From Streptomyces sp. NRRL WC-3618 (GTDB taxonomy: Bacteria > Actinomycetota > Actinomycetes > Streptomycetales > Streptomycetaceae), in contig NZ_LGDW01000024.1 of NCBI RefSeq assembly GCF_001280005.1, forward strand, positions 1 through 24,286: a stretch of DNA of 24,286 nucleotides. Reading direction: 5' to 3'. Both the position numbers and the translations under genes were made by a program. This document shows, piece after piece, positions 1 through 7,004 of the stretch (position 1 is its first letter; each line of letters begins with the position of its first letter). The notes beneath the pieces were generated by a model, which made no database searches, was not told the DNA's origin, and saw only the letters and a program-made list of their open reading frames with translations.

Positions 1-99
1 TGCACAGCAGCCTCGGCTATCGCAGTCCCGCCGAATACGAGACCGCACTCGCAGCCTGACCACCACACCGATGGTGTCCGTCAAAGCGGAACAAGCTCA
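1..99 (+). mobile_element. right end of an IS3-family insertion sequence
   Basis: The window opens inside an insertion sequence. The last codons of its transposase lie at 3-59. About 40 bp later the sequence TGTCCGTCAAAGCGG, ending in CA at 98-99, has the look of an IS3-type terminal inverted repeat. The other end is outside the window, so neither the inverted repeat partner nor the target duplication can be checked. The element has landed inside a minus-strand gene whose 5' part continues at 100-265. Confidence 0.6.
3..59 (+). CDS. IS3-family transposase OrfB, C-terminal end (partial)
   Basis: Only the last 18 codons and the TGA stop are present; the gene enters from the left edge. The peptide HSSLGYRSPAEYETALAA matches the conserved C-terminal signature of IS3-family DDE transposases (H-S-x-L-G-Y-x-S-P-A-x-[YF]-E), which lies after the catalytic glutamate of the integrase core. 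The catalytic residues are outside the window. The exact IS subgroup cannot be told from this piece. Confidence 0.7.
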   Translation, partial: HSSLGYRSPAEYETALAA

Positions 100-265
100 T
101 AGCGCCGGCCACTCGGTCGGCAATACCCCGCTTCTTCAGTGCTGCACGAAGATCCTTATGCAGCGCAGGATCCGGAATGGGAGGGACGCGTCGGAGAGGC
201 TTAGACAGCTCAGTCCGCTCGCCGTTAACGAATGGCTCACCGTTACTCGGAGTGCTAGGTGCCAC
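100..265 (-). pseudogene. 5' part of an unknown gene cut by the IS3 element
   Basis: A minus-strand reading frame starts with GTG at 265, seven bases after a near-perfect ribosome binding site (GAAGGAGG, plus-strand 273-280). It runs about 55 codons until it meets the IS end at 99. The peptide begins MAPSTPSNGEPF and contains a basic, helix-like stretch (IPDPALHKDLRAALKKRG). I do not recognise the family. Codons beyond 99 belong to the insertion sequence, so the original C-terminus is lost or lies left of the window. Third-position GC is lower than in the biosynthetic genes, as is common in mobile-element genes. Confidence 0.45.
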
Positions 266-1333
266 GGGAGGGCCTCCTTCAAGGCTCCCATCACCGCGGA
301 AGTCGCTCCTCCGCGGAGTATCACTCGCGGGAGCCAGACACACCGAACCAGCCCTCGCACCCACACTCGGCAGATCCGGCCCGCTTCAGTGGGAGCGGCG
401 AGAACACATCCAGTACTGCGCTAGTCCGGCCTCGCGCTCAGAAGATGGCGATGGGGGTGGGCCTCGCTGTCCTTCCCGAGAAGTCGGTGCTTCCAGGAAG
501 GGCGCAGTCATGCGCGCCTCGCGTCACTGCACAGGAGTGTCAACGGCCACAGCAGGAGCGCGCAACCCAAATGACCTAACTGGCAATAGAATTGACGTAC
601 CAACAGGTAACCCAGTAGCGCGTGCTCGGCACCAGAGCAGTCCCTGCCCACGACGGGCGCCTGGTGCGGCCGGACAACAGTCGACCTGGTGGCCGTGCTG
701 TTCGCATGGCCCGCGGACCGGGGGCCAAACGGGGGGCCAAACGGCATGAACGACCGCCGACGGTTGTGGACACCCATGGACGATGACCGGGACCAACGCA
801 CAAGTCAGCGGGGCGCTCGGGCAGTTCAGACAGGGTACTGATCGCGTTCGGGAGCAAGCGGTCCACGAGCAAAGTAGGGTGCGCACGCGGGAGCCGCCGG
901 CCACGGTCTGCCTATCCGTCTGCAAGAGAAGGACATGCTGGCGCAACGTCGTGCTGGCAGCGCGCTAGCAGGTCACAGGTTGCCCACACGCCGGTGAGTC
1001 GAAGTCGTACTTGCGAGCGACCCTAGCTCTCGCTTTCGAGCCTTACTGCCGCCCCTCGTGAACGCGCAGATGCGTTGCAGCCGAGCGGCTGCCGTCGGCA
1101 TGACGAAACACCTCGGGCCCCGAGCCTGTTGCGCTTGGCAATGGCCTACATGGGTCATAAACCTGCCAGAACGAGTCTTGAGCGGTCCTTCAGGGCTTGC
1201 GTCGCCCCCGACACTCCGTCGACTCCAACATTCACTCGTTCGGGTGGACTGGCGTGACTCCCGTGTCCGCCATCTCGACCTTCCGTTGAACTGGTGTAAC
1301 CGAATCAAACACGAAACGCGTGAAACACCCCTA
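266..1333. other. about 1 kb without a convincing gene
   Basis: All six frames here give short, low-bias reading frames without a good ribosome binding site or a recognisable motif. The stretch looks visibly less GC-rich than the island. It holds a tandem repeat at 720-742 and, after it, a segment that partly matches the one after the similar repeat at 1921-1943, so it is probably a decayed end region of an integrative element. Confidence 0.5.
720..742. repeat. tandem GGGGGCCAAAC repeat, copy A
   Basis: Two head-to-tail units, GGGGGCCAAAC (720-730) and GGGGGGCCAAAC (731-742). The same pair recurs at 1921-1943. Short tandem direct repeats near att sites are typical arm-type binding sites of tyrosine integrases; that role is inferred. 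Confidence 0.6.
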
Positions 1334-1360
1334 GCCCGCCCTCCAGGGCGGAGGACGGGC
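1334..1360 (-). terminator. hairpin downstream of the 1387-1662 gene
   Basis: Arms GCCCGCCCTCC (1334-1344) and GGAGGACGGGC (1350-1360) pair over 11 positions with one mismatch around a 5-nt loop. The hairpin lies 26 bp past the stop of the minus-strand gene, where a terminator is expected. There is no clear T-run. Confidence 0.45.
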
Positions 1361-1386
1361 CAAGGATCAACGGGCAGAACGGGAGG

Positions 1387-1662
1387 TCAGGTCGCGTGAA
1401 CCATCTGACGTACCTTGACCTTCACCCACAGGACAATCTGCGGCGCGCGAAGGGCAACGCTCAAAGCTGCCGTGAGGGTGGCCGACGGGAAAATGGCTTC
1501 CCAGTGGCCCACGCTCTCGAAGGCAACTTGCTCAAACCATGCAGCGCCGCCCACAACCCCGAGAATCGCATCAGCGACCGGGGCATGAGCGCGACCACCG
1601 CGTACGTTGCGGCGGTCGCGGCCAGCCGGGTTGCCCCGCTGGCCTGCAGAGGTGGTCTTCAT
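1387..1662 (-). CDS. small membrane protein, possibly plasmid-transfer (Spd-like)
   Basis: A 91-residue protein with a good ribosome binding site (AGAGGAG four bases before the ATG). The first 30 residues are hydrophilic and basic. Two hydrophobic stretches follow, about residues 31-43 (DAILGVVGGAAWF) and 57-77 (containing ATLTAALSVALRAPQIVLW), so a two-pass membrane protein is likely. Small membrane proteins of this size are common as 'spread' proteins in Streptomyces conjugative elements, and the position inside mobile-element debris fits. The family match is inference; no Spd motif can be named. A 12-bp inverted repeat lies just upstream (1681-1743) and a hairpin just downstream. Confidence 0.5.
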   Translation of the reverse strand: MKTTSAGQRGNPAGRDRRNVRGGRAHAPVADAILGVVGGAAWFEQVAFESVGHWEAIFPSATLTAALSVALRAPQIVLWVKVKVRQMVHAT

Positions 1663-1680
1663 GGGTCTCCTCTGTTGTCG

Positions 1681-1743
1681 CGCGGCACCCTCTCCTTCAT
1701 CTCACTTCTTGGCCGGAGGGGATCAAGTGATGAGGGTGCCGCG
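1681..1743. repeat. 12-bp perfect inverted repeat upstream of the small membrane gene
   Basis: CGCGGCACCCTC (1681-1692) is exactly repeated inverted as GAGGGTGCCGCG (1732-1743), with 39 bp between. It starts about 19 bp upstream of the ATG of the minus-strand gene ending at 1662, so it could be an operator pair, a 5'-leader structure, or the ends of a tiny excised or decayed element. Confidence 0.6.
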
Positions 1744-1920
1744 GTGGCAGGACTCGAACTGCGTCCTACCTACGTCAACAATTCCAGCCTTGCGAGGGTC
1801 ACGCGATTGGCCGCACCTTCACCCTCAAGAGTGACCCCTCGGTTGACGAGGTTCACACGTCACACGCAGTGGAGCGGTTGCAGTCTGACCGGCTCGTCTG
1901 CGATCTAAGGTGGAACTTCG

Positions 1921-1943
1921 GGGGGCCAAACGGGGGGCCAAAC
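1921..1943. repeat. tandem GGGGGCCAAAC repeat, copy B
   Basis: GGGGGCCAAAC (1921-1931) followed by GGGGGGCCAAAC (1932-1943), identical to the pair at 720-742. ATCGCGTTCGGGA occurs about 97 bp after both pairs, so a longer segment appears duplicated and diverged. Confidence 0.6.
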
Positions 1944-2060
1944 GCGACAGCAGCACTCAGACAGCCCCGGACGGCGATGGACAACAGCGGAGTCAAACGG
2001 GCTGGCCAGTTCGCTTACTCCGAGGCTGCAAGGTGCCTCATCGCGTTCGGGACGAAGAGG

Positions 2061-2084
2061 TCGTGGTCTCAATTGTGGTCTCAA
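2061..2084. repeat. tandem GTGGTCTCAA repeat
   Basis: TCGTGGTCTCAA (2061-2072) and TTGTGGTCTCAA (2073-2084) are head-to-tail 12-mers differing at one position. Candidate integrase arm-type sites by position, about 120 bp from the att repeat. Confidence 0.55.
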
Positions 2085-2161
2085 CGGCCGCCCGGTCCAG
2101 GGTGATCCGCTGAAGTCCACGAACGTCCGGCCGCCCCTCTGAACAGGCATGTGAGTCCCAT

Positions 2162-2181
2162 GGTGGACACCGGTGGACACC
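2162..2181. repeat. tandem GGTGGACACC repeat next to att
   Basis: Two exact 10-bp units, GGTGGACACC at 2162-2171 and 2172-2181, end 19 bp before the tRNA-derived repeat. A single related copy (GTGGACACCC) is seen near 767-776 after copy A. Confidence 0.6.
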
Positions 2182-2200
2182 CACGGACCAAGATCGGACA

Positions 2201-2245
2201 ACTTGTAATGCGTAGGTCATCGGTTCGAATCCGATAGGGGGCTCA
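2201..2245 (+). repeat. left att repeat, tRNA-Thr(TGT) 3' fragment
   Basis: The segment reads like a tRNA from the anticodon loop to the discriminator base: loop CTTGTAA (anticodon TGT), T-arm CGGTTCGAATCCG, acceptor strand AGGGGGCT. The matching 5' acceptor strand (GCCCCCT), D-arm and 5' anticodon stem are absent upstream, so it is not a working tRNA gene. It matches 21208-21252 at 43 of 45 positions; the last 33 are identical. The tRNA identity rests on the anticodon loop only. Confidence 0.75.
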
Positions 2246-2278
2246 GGTGTAAAGCGGCTGGTCAACAGCCTAGCGCGA

Positions 2279-2310
2279 CGGCCCCTCACCAAGATCACGG
2301 TGAGGGGCCG
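2279..2310 (-). terminator. strong hairpin downstream of the integrase remnant
   Basis: CGGCCCCTCACC (2279-2290) pairs perfectly with GGTGAGGGGCCG (2299-2310) over 12 bp with an 8-nt loop. It lies about 30 bp beyond the integrase stop, between it and the att repeat. A pair of GTACAC repeats (2310-2315, 2321-2326) follows on the plus strand. Confidence 0.65.
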
Positions 2311-2339
2311 TACACATTTAGTACACGTCACTTTGATCG

Positions 2340-2725
2340 CTAAGCGTCGGTGAGCGACGCATCCGCCAAAGCAAGTGCGACCTTCCGCCCGACATCGAGT
2401 GCGTCCGCCACCTCGTCGAGCCGGTCAGGGGACAAGTGCCCGTAGACGTTCAACGTCATGGACGCATCCTTGTGGCCGAGCATGAGCTGAACGACCTTCA
2501 CATCCGCGCCGGCCGCGATGGCGAGTGAGGCGGCCGTGTGCCGCAACTTGTGCGGCGTGACTCCCATGCCCTCCAGCCCTGCATCCTTCACGGTCGGATC
2601 GAAGACCCTCGACCGGAAGTTGGCGTACCGCAGAGGCCCGCCCTCAGGCGCGCTGAACAACAGATCGTCCGCGCGCTTCCCCATGGCCATACTGCCCAAC
2701 TCGTCAGGAAGCCGAGCCGCGGGTC
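2340..2725 (-). pseudogene. tyrosine-family site-specific integrase, C-terminal remnant
   Basis: About 125 C-terminal residues of a phage/ICE tyrosine recombinase survive. The C-terminal boxes are all visible: H-x-x-R as HKLRHTAASLA, the second histidine in LMLGHKDASMT, and the nucleophile tyrosine in LNVYGHL. The N-terminal arm-binding and core-binding domains and the first catalytic arginine (box I) are missing: intact relatives are about 370-400 residues. Upstream of about 2725 the frame runs into GC-rich proline/arginine-rich sequence unrelated to the family. Position and orientation (3' end facing att) are typical for integrases of actinobacterial integrative elements. The truncation coincides with the edge of the biosynthetic cargo and probably fixed the island in place. 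Confidence 0.75.
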
Positions 2726-3012
2726 TGTGTCGGTACCGGCAGGGTCTGGGTGATGGGCCTGGGGCTGCCTCGGCGCCGGTACGGCCCGGATCACGGACCC
2801 GGGCCCGCCCCCGGCACCACCGGGAAGCCGAGTCCCGGGCCCGCCCCGGCACCGGCACCAGCTCCGCGGAGTGTCGTGCGGGTGCCCCGCACCGGTCCGG
2901 GGCGGCACGGCAGAGTTCCGGCCGTGCCGTCCACCGGCACACCCGCTCCCCGTACCCCGTACCCCGCGCTGGAATTGAGCCCATCCGGCGTGGCCCGCAG
3001 GAGGACCGACAG
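2726..3012. promoter_or_regulatory. GC-rich spacer with hairpins upstream of operon A
   Basis: There is no gene here; the open frames are by-products of very high GC. Two hairpins are clear: GTGCGGG/CCCGCAC with a 3-nt loop (2876-2892) and CGGCACGGC/GCCGTGCCG with a 9-nt loop (2903-2929). A GTACCCC tandem follows near 2952-2965. The operon A promoter should lie here, but I cannot pick a convincing -35/-10 pair. No Rieske-type cysteine/histidine motif is present, so the missing dioxygenase alpha subunit is not hidden in this stretch. Confidence 0.4.
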
Positions 3013-3576
3013 ATGAGCATCCACACCCCGGAACCGGCGACGGACGCGCCCCGCGCGTACGACGACGACATCCGGCTCCACTTCGAAGCACAGCGCCTGT
3101 ACAGCCGGGAAGCGCAGTTCCTCGACCAGCACCGCTACGCGGACTGGCTGGAGCTGTTCACCGAAGACCTCCACTACTGGGCGCCGGTGCGCACCAACCG
3201 GCTGCGCCGTCAGCAGGCACTGGCCGACGGGGCGCCCGGCGAAGTGGCGATCTTCGACGAGACGAAGGCGAGCCTGGCCTGGCGGATACGCCGCTTCGAC
3301 TCCGGCATGGCCTGGGCCGAGGACCCGCCGTCCCGGACCCGGCACCTGATCACCGACGTCATGGTCCGCGCGGCCGACGAACCCGGGGAGTACATCGCCG
3401 AGTCGTCCTTCCTCTGCTACCGCAACCGCCTGGAACGCGAGGTGGACCTCTACGCGGGCGGCCGTACCGACCTGCTGCGCCGCGCCCCGGACGACGGGCG
3501 CCTGCTGATCGCCCGCCGCACGATCCTGCTCGACCAGAACGTCCTGCTCGCCAAGAACATCAGCACCTTCCTGTGA
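3013..3576 (+). CDS. ring-hydroxylating dioxygenase beta subunit (orphan)
   Basis: The 187-residue protein has the size and sequence style of beta subunits of Rieske non-heme iron aromatic dioxygenases (HcaF/BphE/BenB type), NTF2-like cone-fold proteins that support the catalytic alpha subunit. Recognisable stretches are FLDQHRYADWLELFTEDLHYW near residues 36-56 (read as two parts) and SRTRHLITDVMV in the middle, a family hallmark. The start is ATG 3013 because GCAGGAGG lies eight bases upstream; the same frame stays open further upstream only because of GC content. It is the first gene of operon A. The alpha subunit, ferredoxin and reductase are all absent from the window, so the partner must be encoded elsewhere or the protein has another role (for example a SnoaL/NTF2-like function). 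Confidence 0.8.
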   Translation: MSIHTPEPATDAPRAYDDDIRLHFEAQRLYSREAQFLDQHRYADWLELFTEDLHYWAPVRTNRLRRQQALADGAPGEVAIFDETKASLAWRIRRFDSGMAWAEDPPSRTRHLITDVMVRAADEPGEYIAESSFLCYRNRLEREVDLYAGGRTDLLRRAPDDGRLLIARRTILLDQNVLLAKNISTFL

Positions 3577-3590
3577 ACCGGAGAACCCAC

Positions 3591-4457
3591 GTGTCCCCTA
3601 CCGAGACCGAAGAACCCAAGCTGGTCGAGCACCTCGTGCACACCCCGCTCGGGGACATGGCGGTCAGCGAGAGCGGCGCCGGGCCGGCGCTCGTCATGCT
3701 GCACGGCGGTGGCCCCGGCGCGAGCGCGGTCGCCAACTACCACCAGAACCTGCCCGCGTTCACCCGGCACTTCAGGGTGGTCCTCCCCGACCAGCCCGGC
3801 TTCGGCGGCAGTTACCGCCCCACCGAGGAGGACCTGGACGTCCGCAGCATCACCGAGATCACCGTGGACGCGCTGGTACGGACCCTGGACGCGCTCGGCA
3901 TCGACAGCTTCCACCTGCTCGGCAACAGCCTCGGCGGCGCCGCGGCCATCGCCACCGCCCTGGAGATCCCGGACCGGGTGGAGAAGCTGGTCCTCATGGC
4001 GCCGGGCGGCGGCTGGCTCCCCTTCGGCCCCACCCCCACCGAGGGGCAGAAGGCGATGTTCCGTTACTACAACGGCGAGGGCCCGACCCTGAAGAAGATG
4101 CGGGACTTCATCGGCGTGATGACCGCCGAGCCGCGCCGCTGGGCGGACACCGCCCAGGCCCGCTACGAGGCGTCCCTCGACGAGTCCCACATCGCCTTCT
4201 ACCACCGCTACAACGCGGCCTTCGCGAAACGGCACGGCATGGACCCGTTGTGGCAGCGAGTCCACCGGATCAAGGCGCCCACCCTCCTGCTCTGGGGGCG
4301 TGACGACCGGACGATCACGCTGGACGGCGCCCAGCTGATGCTCAAGCAGATCCGGGACGTCCAACTCCACGTGTTCGGCGGCTGCGGTCACTGGGTACAG
4401 ATGGAACGGCAGGCCGAGTTCGAGCGGCTGGTCACCGACTTCCTCAAGGAGAACTGA
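3591..4457 (+). CDS. meta-cleavage product C-C bond hydrolase (MhpC/BphD type)
   Basis: A 288-residue alpha/beta hydrolase of the family that hydrolyses vinylogous 1,5-diketones made by extradiol ring cleavage, releasing 2-hydroxypentadienoate and an acid. The oxyanion motif HGGGPGASAVANY is near residue 35. The nucleophile is Ser113 in GNSLGG, the acid Asp238 in GRDDRT and the base His267 in GCGHWVQME, almost the same positions as in BphD (Ser112, Asp237, His265). GTG 3591 is chosen because GGAG (3580-3583) lies seven bases upstream. An alternative GTG at 3573 overlaps the preceding stop and lacks a good ribosome binding site. It is translated right after the dioxygenase beta subunit and works logically downstream of the extradiol dioxygenase at 8599. 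The acid product depends on the ring side chain, which is unknown. Confidence 0.88.
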   Translation: MSPTETEEPKLVEHLVHTPLGDMAVSESGAGPALVMLHGGGPGASAVANYHQNLPAFTRHFRVVLPDQPGFGGSYRPTEEDLDVRSITEITVDALVRTLDALGIDSFHLLGNSLGGAAAIATALEIPDRVEKLVLMAPGGGWLPFGPTPTEGQKAMFRYYNGEGPTLKKMRDFIGVMTAEPRRWADTAQARYEASLDESHIAFYHRYNAAFAKRHGMDPLWQRVHRIKAPTLLLWGRDDRTITLDGAQLMLKQIRDVQLHVFGGCGHWVQMERQAEFERLVTDFLKEN

Positions 4458-4459
4458 CA

Positions 4460-5317
4460 GTGCGCCGGGGGTGGTTGGAGGGCGACGTCGCGCTCGTCAC
4501 GGGGGGAGGTTCCGGTATCGGCCGGGCCGTCGCCCTGCGCTACCTCGCCGAGGGTGCCCGGGTCGCCGTCATGGGCCGGGGCGCCGCCCAGCTGGAGGAG
4601 GTGGTGAGCGCCGCCGGTGAACTCGGCGACCGCGTGCTGCCCCTCACCGGTGACGTACGCAGCCCGCAGGACATGCACCGGGCGGTCGAGGCCACGGTGG
4701 CGCACTTCGGCAAGCTGGACGTCCTGGTGCCGAACGCGGGCATCTGGGACTACCACCGCAGCGTCACCCGGTTGAACGGCGAGGAGCTGGCCGAAGCGTT
4801 CGACGAGCTGTTCGCCATCAACGTCAAGGGATACCTGCTGGCCGTCGAGGCCGCCTGGCGCGAGCTGGTCGCCACCCGCGGCAGCATCGTGATGACCCTG
4901 TCCAACGCCTCCTTCCACACCGACGGCGGCGGCTCCCTCTACACCGCGAGCAAGCACGCCTGCCTCGGCCTGCTGCGCCAGTTCGCCTTCGAACTCGCAC
5001 CGAAGGTCAGGGTGAACGGGGTGGCCGTGGGCGGCATGCGCACCCAGTTGCGCGGTCCCGAGAGCCTCGGTCTGCAGGACCGCACCCTCGCGGCGTCCTT
5101 CGCCAGGAACGAGGCCGCCGAGGCCGTCTCGGGCGAGAGGACACCGCCCCTCATCCCGCTGTACGACTCCAGCGTCGAGCCGGAGGACTTCACCGGTCCC
5201 TACGTCCTGCTCGCCTCCCGCACCGACAGCTCCACCATCACCGGTGCCGTGATCCCCGCCGACGGCGGCATCGCCGTACGCGGTTTCCGTGCCCCCGCCG
5301 GCGGGTCGGTTCTGTGA
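4460..5317 (+). CDS. cis-dihydrodiol dehydrogenase-like SDR (HcaB/BphB type)
   Basis: A 285-residue classical short-chain dehydrogenase. The cofactor loop TGGGSGIG is near residue 14, NAGIWDY near 94 (a phrase typical of biphenyl/phenylpropionate cis-dihydrodiol dehydrogenases) and the catalytic YTASK has Tyr161 and Lys165. Such enzymes oxidise the cis-diol made by a ring-hydroxylating dioxygenase to a catechol with NAD+. GTG 4460 is preceded by AAGGAG eight bases upstream and starts two bases after the hydrolase stop, so the genes are translationally linked. The C-terminus is Gly/Ala-rich. Without an alpha subunit in the cluster the natural substrate is open; another cyclic alcohol is possible. 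Confidence 0.82.
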   Translation: MRRGWLEGDVALVTGGGSGIGRAVALRYLAEGARVAVMGRGAAQLEEVVSAAGELGDRVLPLTGDVRSPQDMHRAVEATVAHFGKLDVLVPNAGIWDYHRSVTRLNGEELAEAFDELFAINVKGYLLAVEAAWRELVATRGSIVMTLSNASFHTDGGGSLYTASKHACLGLLRQFAFELAPKVRVNGVAVGGMRTQLRGPESLGLQDRTLAASFARNEAAEAVSGERTPPLIPLYDSSVEPEDFTGPYVLLASRTDSSTITGAVIPADGGIAVRGFRAPAGGSVL

Positions 5318-5366
5318 CCCGAACCGGTGAACCCCTGCCCTGAAGCCCTCGTAAGGAGCCGACGCC

Positions 5367-6944
5367 ATGGTCGCCGTCGACATCAGTCCTGCCGCCGCGC
5401 TGTACCGAAGAGCCCTGTACCCCGGCCCGCCCGCCGTGATCTACGAGGACCGGGAGATCCTCGCGGACGAACTCGCCCGTACCGTACGTGAGTTCGCCGC
5501 CGGGCTGTCCGCGCACGGGCTGCGGCGCGGGGACCGGATCGCGTATCTCGGCTTCAACAGCCCGGCGTTCCTCGTGACCCTGTTCGCCGCGGCCCACCTG
5601 GGTGCGGTCTTCGTCCCGGTCAACTTCCGGCTGGCCGCCGACGAGGTCCGGCACATCCTGAACGACTGCGGCGCCCACACCCTGGTCGTGGAGGAGGGGC
5701 ACCGCGAACTGGTCGCCTCCGTACGGCAGGACGTTCCCGCCCGCAGCCTGGTGCTGGTCGACACCGACCCCGAGTGCCCTGCCACGCCGGAGCCGGACCC
5801 CGCATGGACGCCGCTGTCCGCGCTGCACGGCGCGCACCGCCCCGTACGCGAACCCGTCGCCCTGTACGAGGGCGACCTCGCGGCTCTGATGTACACCTCC
5901 GGAACCACCGGACGGCCCAAGGGCGTCATGCTCACCCACGGCAACCTGTGGTGGAACGCCGTCAACGTGGACTCCGTCGTGGACACCCGCGCCGACGACG
6001 TCAACCTGGCCGTCGCCCCGCTGTTCCACATCGGCGGCCTCAACGCCCTGACCCTGCGCACGCTGGTGCGCGGCGGCACCGTGATCCTGCGCCGGGGCTT
6101 CGACCCCGCCCGCTGCCTGGAGGACCTCGTCCGGTACCGGGTGAACACCTTCTTCGCGGTTCCCGCCATGTACGCGGCGCTGGCCCGCACGCCGAGGTTC
6201 GCCGAGAGCGACCTGAGCGCCCTGCGCTCGCCGATCGCCGCCGGCGCCCCGGTGCCGCCGCAGCTGATCCGGGACTACGACGCGGTGGGGCTGCTGCTCC
6301 AGCAGGCGTGGGGACTGACCGAGACGGCCCCGTTCGCCACCTACCTTCCGGCCCCGCTGACGTCCCGGAAGACCGGATCGGCCGGGCTTCCGATGCCGTA
6401 CACCGAGATACGGCTGATCGACCCGGTCACCGGCGCCGAGATCGACAGCCCGGACACCCAGGGCGAGATCTGTGTCCGCGGCCCGAACGTGGCCGTCGGC
6501 TACTGGGACAACCCGGAGGCCACCCGGACGGCGTTCGACGACCGGGGCTGGTTCCGCACCGGCGACATCGCCTACCGGGACGAGGACGGCTTCCACTACA
6601 TCGTGGACCGGCTGAAGGACATGATCATCAGCGGCGGCGAGAACATCTATCCGGCGGAGGTCGAGCGGGTCCTCGTGGAGCACCCTGACGTCCTGGACGC
6701 CGCCGTCGTCGGTGTACCGGACCCCAAGTGGGGCGAGACCGTCCTGGCCGTCCTGGCCTGCAGGCCAGGCGCGCGGCCCACGGTCGAGGAGGTGCGCGAG
6801 TTCACCGGCCGTCATCTGGCCCGCTACAAGCTCCCCACCCGGGTCGAGGTCGTCGAACGGCTGCCGCGCAACGCCAGCGGCAAGCTGGACAAGCCGGAAC
6901 TGCGCCGCCAAGTGACCGCACGGCCGGCCGTCCCCACCCCCTGA
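5367..6944 (+). CDS. acyl-CoA ligase (ANL superfamily)
   Basis: A 525-residue adenylate-forming enzyme that activates a carboxylic acid as acyl-AMP and then as CoA thioester. The P-loop YTSGTTGRPKG starts at residue 176, GLTET lies in the middle, and the hinge region with DRLKDMIISGGENIYP is near residue 410. The C-terminal lysine motif NASGKLDK is present, so both half-reactions look possible. ATG 5367 has AAGGAG eight bases upstream. It resembles medium-chain or aromatic acyl-CoA ligases, but the substrate cannot be read from the sequence. The cluster has a second adenylating unit fused to the PKS, so this free ligase may act on a different acid, or supply the CoA ester used by the O-methyltransferase or the GNAT-like protein. 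Confidence 0.88.
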   Translation: MVAVDISPAAALYRRALYPGPPAVIYEDREILADELARTVREFAAGLSAHGLRRGDRIAYLGFNSPAFLVTLFAAAHLGAVFVPVNFRLAADEVRHILNDCGAHTLVVEEGHRELVASVRQDVPARSLVLVDTDPECPATPEPDPAWTPLSALHGAHRPVREPVALYEGDLAALMYTSGTTGRPKGVMLTHGNLWWNAVNVDSVVDTRADDVNLAVAPLFHIGGLNALTLRTLVRGGTVILRRGFDPARCLEDLVRYRVNTFFAVPAMYAALARTPRFAESDLSALRSPIAAGAPVPPQLIRDYDAVGLLLQQAWGLTETAPFATYLPAPLTSRKTGSAGLPMPYTEIRLIDPVTGAEIDSPDTQGEICVRGPNVAVGYWDNPEATRTAFDDRGWFRTGDIAYRDEDGFHYIVDRLKDMIISGGENIYPAEVERVLVEHPDVLDAAVVGVPDPKWGETVLAVLACRPGARPTVEEVREFTGRHLARYKLPTRVEVVERLPRNASGKLDKPELRRQVTARPAVPTP

Positions 6945-6959
6945 CCCCCTGACACCGCA

Positions 6960-6981
6960 CCCCGGCACCCCGCTGCCGGGG
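6960..6981 (+). terminator. hairpin between ligase and GNAT-like gene
   Basis: CCCCGGCA (6960-6967) and TGCCGGGG (6974-6981) pair perfectly around a 6-nt loop. No T-run follows, and the next gene starts 23 bp later, so partial attenuation or mRNA stabilisation is as likely as termination. Confidence 0.3.
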
Positions 6982-7004
6982 CCCTCGACCCCAGGAGCGG
7001 CACC

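Larger units (their letters stand above)
1744..2200. other. non-coding arm region left of the att repeat
   Basis: There is no credible gene. The region carries three pairs of short tandem repeats (1921-1943, 2061-2084, 2162-2181) on the approach to the tRNA-derived repeat at 2201. This is the layout expected of the end of an integrative element. Confidence 0.5.

Noticed and set aside
1736..1820. tRNA-like sequence on the minus strand (GTTCGAGTCC-like T-arm near 1750)
   Set aside because: The T-stem pairs poorly, no anticodon stem can be formed around the GTT triplet, and the 5' acceptor strand does not match. At most a decayed fragment.
2150..2245. Complete tRNA-Thr gene at the left repeat
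   Set aside because: No GCCCCCT acceptor strand, D-arm or 5' anticodon stem is found upstream; only the 3' part is present. The same holds at 21208-21252.
2038..2331. Minus-strand ORF containing EPPIGFEPMTYAL
   Set aside because: This peptide is the well-known reverse translation of a tRNA 3' end; it marks the att repeat, not a protein.
2518..3012. Dioxygenase alpha subunit or N-terminal extension of the beta subunit
   Set aside because: The open frame is Pro/Arg/Gly-rich artefact of GC content, with no Rieske cysteine-histidine motif; the ribosome binding site places the start at 3013.
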